The translations under genes and the position numbers were made by a program. Below the pieces are notes generated by a model. That model was not told the origin of the DNA. It did not search any database and saw only the letters and a list, made by a program, of their open reading frames with translations. 64,000 nt of DNA, taken from the NCBI RefSeq assembly GCF_036884655.1, contig NC_088327.1:13096001-13160000 (forward strand), read 5' to 3'. The stretch is from Musa acuminata AAA Group (lineage: Eukaryota > Streptophyta > Magnoliopsida > Zingiberales > Musaceae). Below, one piece after another: positions 1 through 10,992 of this stretch; within the stretch, counting starts at the first letter, position 1; the number at the start of each line of letters is the position of its first letter.

Positions 1-1221
1 CTGCTAATTTAGATTGCTGATTAAGAAACTATATTTGTGCAACCATGCAAGTGTCCGTTTACCTTGATTGTGAACACGTGAAAATAACACATATATTCAT
101 GTTGGTCTTTGGGGAGAGTGGGTTAACCTATGCTAATAGTCATCTTTATGTGTCCCTCAAATCATCTGAGAAAGTCAATGCATCAGCTTTTCTTCAAAGT
201 AAAAGTATGCACCTAGTTTCATTTTTTATTTTGGTTCTCTGATTAAAAGCTATGATAACTAAATAATTTTTGCCAACAACGGAATGTACAAGTGATATGA
301 TGTTTATTGTCCCAAACTTGAGGTATGTTGTAGCCTAATACTATGTATTAGTTTTTGCATTATATATATTAGATGCTTTACAGTTCGGAAAGCTAAAGTA
401 AATTTTAGGAAAACGATATAGATCTGGGTTGCGTTTCTAGTAGTCTAAAATGTTACTTTAGTGCACATATACAAGTCATTAGATGATTTGAAGTTTTGAA
501 AGCTAATGTAATTTTCAGGAAAATGAGATGTGTAAGTAGGTTTTTTAGTAATTTAAAATGTCAGTATAATATAATAAATGCATTAAAGTTTTAGAAGCTA
601 ATGTAATTTCTAGGAAAATAACAGGTCTGGGTTGTGGTCTAGTAATTTAAAATCTGTGTTGTGCATGCACCATAGATATCTATTTCTGCATCTCAAGGCA
701 TATAAGGTTCTAAAAAGTTGTCAGTCACCCTGATACTTACTGCATGTATCCAGATAAATTGGTGCATGAACAGTTCTTAAAATACACATAAATGGAAAAT
801 CATTAAATATAAGATAGTGATATATACTAATATTAAGTTTATTATGACAATAACATACATTAGTATGGGTTGATACATACACATTTGAGTTTGTTTTAAA
901 GAGCTAAGATGAAGTTATATAATACTATGCCTTTATATGTTATTATAACCATCGAAAGAAGGAGAATCAGACATGTTGATGCCTCATGTTTCCTAGGCGC
1001 TTACTGTGTAGCCAAATTACATTACGAGGACTTCATTGGCCTTTAGATGGTATGCCCAAAGACTGTGCTTAACCATGACCACACCAAGTCATAACTATCT
1101 ACTACTGAAAAATGCATATAGTGGGGGCACATGAAACACATGATACAATGAACAAACAATTCATTAGATAAATGTGACTATTGTCAACATGTCATTCTTA
1201 TGTTCATGTCTGTTTCTGCAG
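1..1221 (+). other. Intronic or upstream part of the WD40 gene; no exon recognised
   Basis: AT-rich sequence before the first recognised exon, which is preceded by a good acceptor (TTTCTGCAG). It contains several loosely repeated short blocks between about 360 and 660 (variants of AGCTAATGTAATTTTCAGGAAAA). I find no further WD40 coding block here, so it is most simply a long intron of the same gene. Confidence 0.5.
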
Positions 1222-2995
1222 ATGTATAGTCATAACACTTGATGATGGCACCGTGAGATTCCTCAGCTTGTACCATGCTGCATATGATGTCCCTGTTACA
1301 GGGACACCATTTGTTAGATCAAAGTATCAGGGACTGCATAGCTTCTCGTGCACATCCTTTGCAATTTGGAGCATTCATGTCTCACAAACTACTGGTATCA
1401 CATCCATTTAATTTTGTTTTATCAAGGTCTGGCAAATGCTTGCAGCATTTTATTTGGGCACAGCTAATTGATTTGTTGAATGTTTGGATGATTCACATGA
1501 ATCCCATATAAAATACCTTTAGGTTAATGCTTCACTTTGTCAAGATTGGTAGATGATGTTTGCCTGCATTTGTGTCTTGTGAAGACTGAGAATCTAGTCC
1601 ATTTATGAACAGAACATTTTTGAAATGGCATTCTATTCATGTCAACTTTATTAAGTATTGATGGGAAGAATTTATGAAGTTTCAATATGGACACTGTTGA
1701 TTTCTCAGTGGCATACTTTCCATGCATAGTTTCTTATTGGCTTGTCCCAGATTGTGACTTGATCTTATCTCACTTATAATTTTTGAATTTCATAAATTGT
1801 TATAAATCAGTGCTCGTTGTCAAATTATGCAGAAGGCTTCTTTTTATTTGGTAGATATCAGAGTTTATATATACACAGTATCATCTTCCCTGAGGTGTAC
1901 CAAAGTCGAATCATCTACCTATTTACTTTAATTATCTTGTTGGTACATTACAGATTGTTGTTGTTATATCTATCTTCCAGACTGGTTATCAAAGAAGGGA
2001 CATACATGCACACTTATCTGGAATGTTGTTATCATATGTATGACCAATTAGTCTCTGTAAAACCTTGTGATTCTATGTTGTTAGTATCTTATAAGTCTCT
2101 AGTAAACCTCTCCTCCAAAAGCTTCCATGGTTTCTTACTTGAATTCTGTGTTGATGGTGACTTGTGTTGCTTATTTGTTTTAGGTTTCGCTGCTTATGGT
2201 TGTGCCGATGGCTCCACAGTTCGCTTCCAGGTGACTTTCTTTTTGTAGGAACATAAGTCGCAGCCTTGATTTACTTCCAACTATCTTTGCTGTATACAAT
2301 GAAAAATGTGCAAAGTAATTGCATTGTTGCATGTTATTTTCATTAGCTTACAACTAGATTTGTGGACAAAGACCCAAGACGAGGACGCACACCACATTTT
2401 CTTTGTGGTTCACTTTCATCAGAAGGTGGGACTTTTAAGATCTACACGCCATTGCCAAATACGCCACTAGCACATGTTCCTTTCATACAGAAGAAGCCTT
2501 CTAATGAGTGCCGGAATGCAAATAGAACCATACAGTCAAACTTCTTGGATACAGAGCAGACGAAAGGAGAAGATTCTCCATTTCCAGGTGAATAAAAAGA
2601 AAAAAAAGATGACCCTTCTTGCCGCATAGTGTTTACTATTTATATTTACCCCTTTTTTTTTCCTTCCACTACCAGCATCATCTTCTGGAGGTGATCGGGC
2701 CATGCTGTCTGGAGCTGGTGGTTCTCAGGTTCCTTCGAAGACGACAGCAAAATCGAGAAATGGCACAAAGAGACATGATCCCAGCCAAATGACTGACCAA
2801 TCATTTGGGATCAGCAAAGAGGGGCAAAAGGTATCAGAAAAATGCAAAACTCAAGATGATAAAGAAGAATATGAAGTATTTCCTCCGAAAGTTTCGGCAA
2901 TTCATAGAGTGAGGTGGAACATGAACAAAGGGAGCGAAAGATGGTTGTGTTATGGAGGAGCTGCTGGAATCATCAGGTGCCAGCAGATGTTTTGA
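1222..2995 (+). CDS. 3' part of a WD40-repeat protein gene, TFIIIC-subunit-like (partial)
   Basis: Coding exons read as 1222-1394, 2184-2230, 2347-2587 and 2676-2995 (stop TGA), all with GT-AG introns and matching phases, giving about 260 residues. The 5' part lies before the window. Visible pieces are two WD-like blades (DDGTVRFLSLYHAAYDVPVT; YGCADGSTVRFQ), a low-complexity basic linker, and a C-terminal block ending IHRVRWNMNKGSERWLCYGG followed by AAGIIRCQ, a last WD-type blade. From memory this resembles plant transducin/WD40 proteins related to the TFIIIC subunit GTF3C2, which help recruit RNA polymerase III to tRNA and 5S genes in the nucleus. The family name is an inference; the exon chain is directly visible. 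It converges on the NOG1 gene downstream. Confidence 0.72.
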
Positions 2996-4645
2996 TGAGT
3001 GCTCACCGATGAGAACTAGTAGGTCAGCTACTTTCTCATTCAAAAGTCTAACCATGGCGTCTAGCTGTGCAAATGCAAATTTCGTGCGTCCTGTTTTAAA
3101 GGTCTGTTTATGGTGTTAAAAGGCCATGCAAAATTAACCTGCTTCTAATGCAGCTTTTTCCCTTTTTTTTTTTTTTGCTTTAGCTGTAGCATATGATCTT
3201 TATATTATTAGATGCTTCTTGAACAAGTATTCACTAGTCATGTAGTCTGTATATTGAAGATCCAAGTGTCTCGGCCCGAATGAGTTGGCCAGGTTTCTGA
3301 TCATGTAGACTGAATTCCTGAGAAATCTTCTAATCACGGTTTAATGGATGAGAATTGTGAGGACATCAAGAACGAAAAGTATGTGCTATACTGCCCAGCA
3401 CAATCTGGTATCAGTGAAACAAAATGTAATGTTTGGAATATTTCTTTGTGTATGTTTTGGCAAGTGTTGCCATTGTTGTCGAGGAGTTTATCACCCATAG
3501 CTTATTGGTTACAACTAATTTACGATTTGTGTTACATTTTATATGTCAGAGTTTGCCATATTAAGATGTGGGTGAGCTGAGCCTGTCAAGTGAATGAATG
3601 CACAAACTTTGTCATGTTAAGATCATAGCCTTGGATGCAACATATTGAGCCTGTTTTAGTTTCCATATGAACGTGCGCACTAAATTATTGTACCTTCCGA
3701 TTTCTTGAAGCAATAAATATCCTCCCAACATTTTCGTCGTGCAGAAAGGAAAGCAAAGTGCCACCCCCAATATATAATCAAAATCTCATCTGTCTGATGC
3801 CGAGAAGGGTTGTTGACTTAGGGCTGATGTTTCACGCCGTTAGGTTGGCAACCAAAATAATATCAATGGCATCGAAAAAACGAGACTATTTCGACCAATT
3901 TTCACTCCACCTGAAAACTAAGATCGAATAAGCTGAAAACTAAACAAAATGAATCTGTCAAACCTAATGTATATCGTACAAAACTACTAAGTATAAGACC
4001 GACAACAGACGAAAGATAATCCACATCGTTTTCTAATGCCCATTGTAGATAGCGACAACGTTAGCAAGGACAGTTTATTTTCTGAGGATCTTGTTGTTCG
4101 CAGCAGAATCCAAAGCAGTAGATCAAGATTTATACATAAAGAGAGAGCACCACTATGGGCAAAATAGGTGCTATTTTGTTTCCAGAAAATTCAATGAACA
4201 TTTGTCAATTATAACAGCAAAATTCCAAAACATTATACACTTCTATCAAATCCACCAGGAAGATACATCAAGCACAGTCTGGCTTCCAAAAATGCAAATA
4301 ACTAAGATATTCTGTTACCAAGGTACAAAAATCTTTTCCTACAAACATGAATTCTCATGCTCATAATAACAAGAAACCCAAAACTGCTCCAGTACATTTA
4401 AAGAAAATTGTTAACAAAAATATCTGGATCTGGCACCATAATGTGCTTAGTTAAACATTAACAGTCCTCACTCTCAATCGAACTGTGCTCATAGCCTCAT
4501 ACTGCCATCTATCACAGGAACAAAATGGAAATAACACAATATGTTAGTATTGTTTTTCTCTGAACTCTGCTGATACCACTGATCGACTGCTTGGATAAAC
4601 AAAAGCATCGGAAAACAAAAGATACCATCAAAAGTTTGCATACCA
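2996..4645. other. Convergent intergenic region with the 3' UTRs of the WD40 gene (+) and NOG1 (-)
   Basis: Between two stop codons facing each other. There is a T-rich stretch near 3160-3178 and a possible polyadenylation signal AATAAA near 3710. Short ORFs at 3344-3580 and 4091-4366 show no recognisable motif and look random. No RNA gene or mobile element was recognised. Confidence 0.5.
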
Positions 4646-6676
4646 TTAACGCCGGGTAGTCTTTCCAATCGAGCGCTTCCCAGAGAACAAATGCTTTGGC
4701 TTCAGGTTTGGAATTACTCTATCGGCTTCTCCCTTGCGAGCAGCCTTGTTCCTCACCTTCACGGACTTCTTTGCTATCTTAATTGCCTTGAGTTTTTGAG
4801 CTGAGTCTTTGAACCCTTCTCCAGGAGTGACTTCACCAGGTGGGCGTGATTTTGACCTAGACCTCGATCTTGACCTGGTACGCAGCTTCTTGTTAGACAG
4901 TTCATCATCAATATCCATAGCTTCTCCTTCTTCACCTTCTCTTCCCAGTGATCGCTCACGCTTACGACCTCTCCTAGTGACAGACCTACTCCGTGCACGA
5001 TCGATTGCTTTACTGGGGTCTATTCCCAGAGCAGAGAGCTCCCTTCCCATCCTCTCAGATGTGTATTTCTTGTCTTTATCAAACTTCCTCGGCACAATAG
5101 GACGGCTCTCAGCGGTGCTCTTCTTCATCCTATGCTCTTGGATGAGCAAGTTCTTCTTCCGTCTGATCTCAGCAAGAAGCTGTCGCTCTTCCTCAGTCAA
5201 TTCTTTTCCATCCATCTCAAAATCTTCTTCATCCACGTTTGCTTCAAGATGAAGACCCTCTTCTCGTTCCAACTCTTCCAACCTCAGCAAGATGTCGGGA
5301 TCAACAAAATCATACACATTGTGCCCATCAAGAATCTCTGGCATAATGTCCTCCTTCCACTCTTCATCAGCCAATATATAATGCTTCCTTAAGTTAGCAG
5401 AATAAACACCAGCTCCACCATTCTCCTCTTCAAGATCCTTCTCAAGTTTCCTCTTTCCCTTTTCCTCATTAGCCTTTGCTCTAGCTTCCAAAACAGCCGG
5501 AGGAATACAAGGAGGGCGCTCTTTTGTATCACGAGGCTTTGGAATCGCAACATGAAACCTGTTCAGACAATCATTGATCTTTTTAGACTTCATCTTTATC
5601 TCCACCCGCTGATTCAAAAGCCTCTCACAAGCAGCATTCTTGACAGCTATTACTCCCTCATCCGTCATGGTACTCATAGTCAACAAGACTTCCTCATCAT
5701 TAGAGTCGCCACCTTGGGCCAAAACAGTTTTGATGGCCTCGGTCTTCATCTCCATTACGAATTTCATGTCCTCCTCAGAAAGCCCCTCCAATGGCTGCAG
5801 ATCGATCTTGTTACAAACGACAATCAAAGGCTTGTTCATGAACAATGACTTGATGCTGTGGAAGAGAGCTGTCTGCTGTTCTATGCTGTAGCCACAGGAT
5901 CCAGATACGTCCAGGAAGAACAAGACTGCAGCTTTTAAGTGCGCCAGGGCTGTGATACTGCACATTTCTATGATGTTCCTGTCCTCGAAAGGTCGATCTA
6001 GGATCCCAGGAGTATCAATCACCTGGTAACGGAGATATTTGTAATCTGTGTGGCCAACAAACAAAGACTTTGTAGTGAAAGCATAAGGCTGCACATCGAC
6101 ATCAGCCCTAGTGATTTTGTTCATGAAAGAACTCTTTCCGACATTTGGATACCCACAGATTAAGATGGTACGTGTATTGGGGTCAATTGAAGGAAGCCTA
6201 GCCATGTGCTGCCTTATCTGCTCCAAATACGCCAAGCTAGGGCTGATGCGCTTTAAAACCGTGCACATACGACCAAGAGCAGCAACCTTCAAGCTCTTGC
6301 ACCGGTACAATGAGTCTCCATACTTAAGCAACCTCACATAATCTTTCGCAATCTTCCCAACAATGTTCCTAGCTGTGTTAACCTGACCAAGAGCAAGCTT
6401 GTAGTGATCTTTGTTATACAGCACATGGAGCAGATCCCCATAAAAGGGGTGAATGTCATCCAGCCGAGGAAACTCATCAATGATGGCAGACAGTTTCTCA
6501 TGAAAGTTCTGCTGGGTGAACTTCACCTTGCGCATGTAGAATTCACGGAGACGGGAAATGGGATACCCTTTGTGGACAACAGTTGGAGTCTGGCGCTGGG
6601 TGCGAGAGAGGATGATGTCAATGAAGTCCTTCCCAGAAGGGACAACTGTGATCTTCTTAAAGTTATACTGCACCAT
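4646..6676 (-). CDS. NOG1: Nucleolar GTP-binding protein 1 (NOG1)
   Basis: Single-exon ORF of 676 residues. NOG1 is an OBG-family GTPase that associates with pre-60S particles in the nucleolus and is needed for late large-subunit assembly. Seen directly: the N-terminal NOG1 helical region (about 1-160); the G domain with G1 GYPNVGKSS (175-183), the G2 threonines (about 201-202), G3 DTPG (221-224) and G4 NKID (289-292); and a C-terminal NOGCT-like part with acidic and lysine-rich stretches. The tail is very basic, with RSRSRSRSKSR-type repeats and a terminal KRSIGKTTRR, fitting nucleolar targeting and RNA contact. Length and lack of introns agree with plant NOG1 as I remember it. The start MVQYNFKKI is the family's usual start. 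The gene looks intact. Confidence 0.97.
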   Translation of the reverse strand: MVQYNFKKITVVPSGKDFIDIILSRTQRQTPTVVHKGYPISRLREFYMRKVKFTQQNFHEKLSAIIDEFPRLDDIHPFYGDLLHVLYNKDHYKLALGQVNTARNIVGKIAKDYVRLLKYGDSLYRCKSLKVAALGRMCTVLKRISPSLAYLEQIRQHMARLPSIDPNTRTILICGYPNVGKSSFMNKITRADVDVQPYAFTTKSLFVGHTDYKYLRYQVIDTPGILDRPFEDRNIIEMCSITALAHLKAAVLFFLDVSGSCGYSIEQQTALFHSIKSLFMNKPLIVVCNKIDLQPLEGLSEEDMKFVMEMKTEAIKTVLAQGGDSNDEEVLLTMSTMTDEGVIAVKNAACERLLNQRVEIKMKSKKINDCLNRFHVAIPKPRDTKERPPCIPPAVLEARAKANEEKGKRKLEKDLEEENGGAGVYSANLRKHYILADEEWKEDIMPEILDGHNVYDFVDPDILLRLEELEREEGLHLEANVDEEDFEMDGKELTEEERQLLAEIRRKKNLLIQEHRMKKSTAESRPIVPRKFDKDKKYTSERMGRELSALGIDPSKAIDRARSRSVTRRGRKRERSLGREGEEGEAMDIDDELSNKKLRTRSRSRSRSKSRPPGEVTPGEGFKDSAQKLKAIKIAKKSVKVRNKAARKGEADRVIPNLKPKHLFSGKRSIGKTTRR

Positions 6677-7289
6677 CTTTCCAGTATGTGAACAAGACCA
6701 AACTATTTTGTTTTAGTGTTTTAGCCGTTGCCTTTCCTGAAGACATGCATTTTGTAAGAATGGCAATAAAAAATAGAAAGTGATAATTCTCTATAACCAG
6801 GTAAGATAGATTCAAACGATATCTTAACTTTTCTTGCTAATTATAAAGACATGAACCATACTAACTGAAATAAACATTATCCAAACAAAAACGTAACCAG
6901 TAGCCACACTTAGATCAGAATGAGGTCATCCCCTCTTAAAACCTTTTAAAAAAAGGAAGCTGCTTTGGCATTTCTTTCCATTGATAACAAGTATATTTGG
7001 ATTAGGTAGTAAACAATTAATTCATGAAGCTGAACTTCATCAGATATGTTTTAACCTTGCTAAACAACATAAACCTGAATGATAAGTATACAAGAACAAA
7101 TGAAATTCTGCATCCCAATTGTCTTCTGGAATGAATTGGCAGAAAACATGACAGAAGAAGGCATTTTACACCTTTTCCAGTACTGCTGGTATCAAAGGCA
7201 TATCCAGGACGCACAAAAGGGTCACCATCATCCAATGTGTAGTAATCCAAAAAATAAGACAAGATCAGTTTAATGAGATCAATTGTTTC

Positions 7290-7950
7290 ATATCTCATGA
7301 ACACAGCACGGAAAAACACAAATTTAAACCTATTCTAGCAAATTACTTGAGGGGTTCGCTTCAAAAGGATAAATAAAGAAAATAACCACGAGCAAATTTT
7401 AGTTGGTAATGCATTTTATAAACAGACCTCTTTTGTATTAATTCTTAACTTCACTTTGGCGCTGATCCGAAATATGAGACGCAAAGAGACCAATTTGTGG
7501 CATCAAATGGTTTATATCTCATGAATAACAGCACCCAAAAACACCAATTTATATTCTCTTCTGAAAATCTACATGAGGAGCTCGTTTCAGAGAGATTATC
7601 GAAGAGAAATAATCATGAGAGCAAATTTTAAGCAGTACCAAGAAACAAAATTCAGTCTTTTTCTCGATATCATCTCACAAGATCGCATCAATATAAGCGA
7701 AAAATCATGTATACCCAAGGGAACTAATCATGAGAGTAAATTTTATGCAATACCAAGCTGAAAAATCCCATCTTTTTTCGACATCAACTTTCAAGATCGC
7801 ATCAACCTAAGCAGAAATCATGTGGACCTAATTGAACTAATAAAGAGAGTAAATTTTAGGCAGTACCAAGCTGAAAAATCCCGTCTTTTTTGGGTACCAA
7901 CTCAAGATCGCATTAAACGAAACAGAAATCAGGTGATGGAGAATTAGTAA
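7290..7950. repeat. Degenerate tandem duplications in the NOG1 leader intron
   Basis: Three imperfect copies of a roughly 114-bp unit start near 7611, 7726 and 7839. Each contains GAGAG(C/T)AAATTTTA, a CAGTACCAAG-like block and a later CAAGATCGCATCAA block. A larger, older duplication of about 210 bp links 7290-7400 to 7500-7640 (both with TATCTCATGAA, ACACAAATTTA/ACACCAATTTA and GAGCAAATTTTA). Not coding. Confidence 0.75.
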
Positions 7951-8005
7951 ATAAAGATCGAAAGGAGTGAAGAATACCACACAACGGCCGCCGGTAGGGA
8001 GACGG

Positions 8006-8014
8006 TTAGGGTTT
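8006..8014 (-). promoter_or_regulatory. Telo-box AAACCCTAA in the NOG1 leader
   Basis: Plus-strand TTAGGGTTT, i.e. AAACCCTAA in the NOG1 direction, just downstream of the inferred transcription start. Telo-boxes are typical of plant promoters and leaders of ribosomal-protein and ribosome-biogenesis genes, which fits NOG1. Confidence 0.7.
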
Positions 8015-8070
8015 TGCCGCAAACCACCACTCCGCGCGAAGAGGGTGAGCAAGAAGCGGGTTGGCTAAGA

Positions 8071-8080
8071 GCTTTATACC
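8071..8080 (-). promoter_or_regulatory. Probable TATA box of NOG1
   Basis: Minus-strand GGTATAAAGC, about 65 bp upstream of the telo-box and next to a locally GC-rich leader (7980-8060). The position suggests transcription starts near 8045. Confidence 0.55.
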
Positions 8081-10012
8081 GTGTGTCTACGATCCGAACC
8101 CATTAGATAAGCGGGTATCGGGTCCAGACCTGCATTGTAAACAGGGACACCGTATCAGAATCCAATAAGCTCTTGGAACTGATATGACGAAACATATTAA
8201 GGAATCGTTAATTATCCTCACGAAGATTCGCCCCCAATAGGATATGGATATGACGATGAGAAAATAGATGTTAATTATATTAGGAATGTTAATTATATGC
8301 AAAGGAATTAAAAATCAATTAATTAAATGAATTAAATGAACTGATATGAGGGAAGCACGTTGCCATACCCAAACACATGTAAATAATCCCGATTCGGATT
8401 CGGATTTCACGACGCTGTTGGATTGAACCCGGAATTCCAGCGGATCCGGACTCCATCGCTAACGTCGTTAACGGAAGAAGTTCGGCTCGACTTTAAGCAA
8501 GGCTTCGGCCCGGTTCAATTCGCTAGTGCCGAATCCTCCGGTCCAAACCCTGGCAATTTGCTGCGAGCATTAATACATGGGGGCAAAAACAGAGGATAGA
8601 GGAAAGCTTTGCGGCAAGGAAGATTTCGGATGATCGATTGAAGCTTTGCGACATCAAGAGGTTCAACAATTCACTAACAAGTGTAGAGCTAACTCATAAT
8701 GCAAGAATTAAGATGATGATGATGATGATGCTGATCTAATGGGCATTATGACCTGTGCTACGTTTCCGGGAACTCCATACTGTAGCACTGTTAGCATGCA
8801 CTATTCTGCTTCTGCTCGTTCATGCAAACTGTTGTAGCTGTGCAGTTCTTCCTCGAAAACCCAAATGACGACCACAGAAGCCGGTCATTCTTTGGAATCT
8901 TTTATTCCTGTCATCTGCACTTCTGTGGGTGAAGAAACATGAAGCAGAGTGCTCCTGCCATTTGTTTCATCAAGTTGTTCTCCACCTACCGAATGCCCAA
9001 TGAGAGGATAACTACTTGGACTGTCATCTTCAACCTTTGCTCGTGATCAAACTTTTAGTGCCACCGAGGTCTAAAGTCAATCTGGTACCGGAATTGACAC
9101 CAAAGACGACCAGAATTAAAGACATGCACAACTCCTTGGTGTCAATCAAACAAGCTTACACGATCTTCCCTCACCTTTGTCCAAATCCTTCTCACAAATG
9201 GCCTCCGTCATGCTGTCATCACCTTCTAACTCCGATTAGGTTTCTTAAGCTTTTCTCAACATGCACGACAGGAGATCTCGCCATCCCACCACCCTTTTGT
9301 ACTGATGGTGGGATATATAGTATTCTATTGCAAACCCATCACCTAAATCCTTGCACTTCTCTGCCTTTACTTCTTAATGCTATCCCTTTGAGCAACCTTT
9401 TTCTTAGAACAAGAAGGAAGAAGAAGAAGTATAATTCATTGCATAAGCAAACAAAGAAAAGTAATGAAGAAGCAACTCATGTGTTTTTGTTTTTTTGTTT
9501 CTGTTTTTTAGGTACATCTCATGGCCCATTGGAAAACAAAAAGGCAATGTTTGCTAATAAGATTTTATATTCATGCTCTCAGAAACAGCCTTCATAGTTT
9601 ACTTTCATGGATCTAATTATGAAGTTAAAGAATGAAGCAATATCACTGTTTATATGAACTATTCTTTCTATTTAATCTGCAGACTGAAGAATTCTGTTCT
9701 TTAGGAAGATATATCTTGAGAAGGCATATACAGAAAGAAGATTCTGGACGAGTACTTCTTTTCATCAACAAAATGTAAAAGAATTAAAGAACATAAAATT
9801 AAAAAAAATACTGAAAAAATTATAAAGAGTGACTCTTTTCCATCAAATTTCCATTGCAACCAAATGAATGCTGAAGTTAATTTCCTTCAGTTTGATCAAA
9901 CCAAATCAGCAGTTCTAAAGGCAAGCATATCTCCTGAATATATCTCCTTCATTTCAGATTTGTTTTATTGTGCACTGCACTTGTATGTGTATAATGTGTA
10001 TAAGTGCATGGT

Positions 10013-10058
<46 letters not shown>

Positions 10059-10209
10059 CAGAAATAACAATAGATTTCACATAATACAGAGCACTGAAAG
10101 ATGATGTCTTCATCGTCTTCCACCCCAAACATAAAACAAATAGCAGGCACAAAGGCAAAAGTCATGACCATAAACAAACACCACAAGCAACAATCTCTTT
10201 TCTCATCGG
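8081..10209. other. Intergenic region between NOG1 and the bZIP gene
   Basis: Upstream of NOG1 and downstream of the bZIP gene. It contains an ATG-trinucleotide run near 8712-8733 and a 193-codon open frame at 9016-9597 (+). That frame has no recognisable domain, is proline/leucine/lysine mixed and ends in a poly-K/T-rich stretch. A TATA-like GGATATATAGT near 9311 lies inside it, which argues against it being one protein. I do not call a gene here. Confidence 0.4.
10017..10054. repeat. (GA)n microsatellite
   Basis: About 19 uninterrupted GA units immediately downstream of the bZIP stop codon region; in transcript sense it is (TC)n and may lie in or beyond the 3' UTR. Confidence 0.95.
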
Positions 10210-10653
10210 TCAGTAGTAGAACATGCTGTCAGCTGAGGCCATGATGGGCTTGTTCATGTAGCTGCAGTTCCATGCACCACTGGGGGAGGTGTCAGCGACA
10301 CTCATGTTGCTCACGTTGAGGTAGTCAAGGATCTCATCAAGAGACTGCAGCCTGCTGCTGAGCTCCATCACCTGAGCCCACAACACCGAGTTCTCATACT
10401 CCACCGCAGCATAATGCTGCTTGGTGAGGCTCAAGTTCGTCAGCAGCTGCCTATTCTCCTTCCTCAGCTGGTTCGCCTGCGCCATCAGCTCATCCACATG
10501 CTGCTGCTTGCGCATCCGCGACCGCCTCGCGGATTCGCGGTTCGATATCATCCTCTTCAGCTTCTTCTGGTGCATTATGGCCTGTAGATCCTCTCCTGAA
10601 CCAGAATTTAGCGGATGACTGGATCCAGAAGATGTCCCATCGGGAGAGGCCAT
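10210..10653 (-). CDS. Group S1 bZIP transcription factor (bZIP11/ATB2-like)
   Basis: 147 residues in a single exon. I chose the ATG giving MASPDGTSSG; an in-frame ATG 12 codons upstream gives MLFLYCKRHKSS, unlike the family. The basic region is KKLKRMISNRESARRSRMRKQ (about 30-50) with the invariant N-x7-R (N38...R46), followed by a long leucine zipper (about 56-112: NQLRKENRQL, ENSVLWAQVMEL, LQSLDEILDYL). The C-terminal tail ends NKPIMASADSMFYY. Small size, no intron and a long zipper mark group S1, whose members bind ACGT/ACTCAT elements as heterodimers with group C bZIPs and link sugar and energy status to amino-acid metabolism and growth. Regulation is visible: the leader carries the conserved sucrose-control uORF (separate entry). 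Confidence 0.95.
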   Translation of the reverse strand: MASPDGTSSGSSHPLNSGSGEDLQAIMHQKKLKRMISNRESARRSRMRKQQHVDELMAQANQLRKENRQLLTNLSLTKQHYAAVEYENSVLWAQVMELSSRLQSLDEILDYLNVSNMSVADTSPSGAWNCSYMNKPIMASADSMFYY

Positions 10654-10809
10654 GGAAGATTTGTGTCTTTTGCAGTACAAGAACAACAAGCCAAGTGTTC
10701 TTAGTGGTGTTAGAAGTTCCGAAGCTAGTGATCTTTAGGAAAGACAATATCTTGGGTGGAATTTTAGCTGATATATATGTAGTTTCTGAGGCTCTTAGAT
10801 CTCACAAGT

Positions 10810-10935
10810 TCATGAGAACACATAGAACCAGTAAAGGAAGACCACGGAGAAGGATTGAACGAGATGGGATCTGCGCCGGAGAGTGGAATTGATCATAAAC
10901 CCAGAGAGAAGGATTTCACTTAGGATAGGCGACAT
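10810..10935 (-). CDS. Conserved sucrose-control peptide uORF (SC-uORF) in the bZIP leader
   Basis: 41 codons starting MSPILSEILLSGF and ending LVQSFSVVFLYWFYVFS, then TGA. The stop is 156 nt upstream of the bZIP start. This matches the group S1 bZIP uORF2 peptide, whose C-terminal part stalls ribosomes at high sucrose and lowers translation of the main ORF (sucrose-induced repression of translation). An internal in-frame ATG (M14, at 10896) could make a 28-residue form that still keeps the conserved part. It is too short for usual ORF finding but is certain by sequence. Confidence 0.95.
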   Translation of the reverse strand: MSPILSEILLSGFMINSTLRRRSHLVQSFSVVFLYWFYVFS

Positions 10936-10969
10936 CAATCAGAAACGTCAAAAGAAAAAGACGATGCAT
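10916..10969 (-). CDS. Short upstream uORF overlapping the start of the SC-uORF
   Basis: 17 codons (MHRLFLLTFLIDVAYPK) plus TGA, starting 34 nt before the SC-uORF ATG and ending inside it in another frame. The Arabidopsis bZIP11 leader also has an overlapping uORF before the sucrose-control ORF. A ribosome that translates this one would pass the first SC-uORF ATG and could reinitiate at the internal ATG (10896), so it may tune the switch. Function is inferred from position. Confidence 0.6.
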   Translation of the reverse strand: MHRLFLLTFLIDVAYPK

Positions 10970-10992
10970 GAGCACAAACAAAAGAAGAATTT

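Larger units (their letters stand above)
6677..8050 (-). other. NOG1 5' leader with a probable 5'-UTR intron
   Basis: On the minus strand a probable leader exon runs from about 8050 to 7978, ending at a GT donor (G|GTATTC). A plausible acceptor CTTCAG lies at 6737-6742, leaving about 60 nt of second-exon leader before the ATG at 6676. The putative intron (about 6737-7977) is AT-rich and holds tandem duplications (see the repeat entry). Short ORFs in it carry no motif. Splice sites are inferred from sequence only. Confidence 0.5.

Noticed and set aside
8712..8733. GATGATGATGCTG run resembling part of miR172
   Set aside because: Only the low-complexity GATGATG part matches. There is no AGAATCTT start and no hairpin partner.
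9016..9597. 193-codon plus frame in the NOG1-bZIP intergenic region
   Set aside because: No domain or motif, unlikely composition, and a TATA-like sequence in its middle. Could be chance; not called as a gene.
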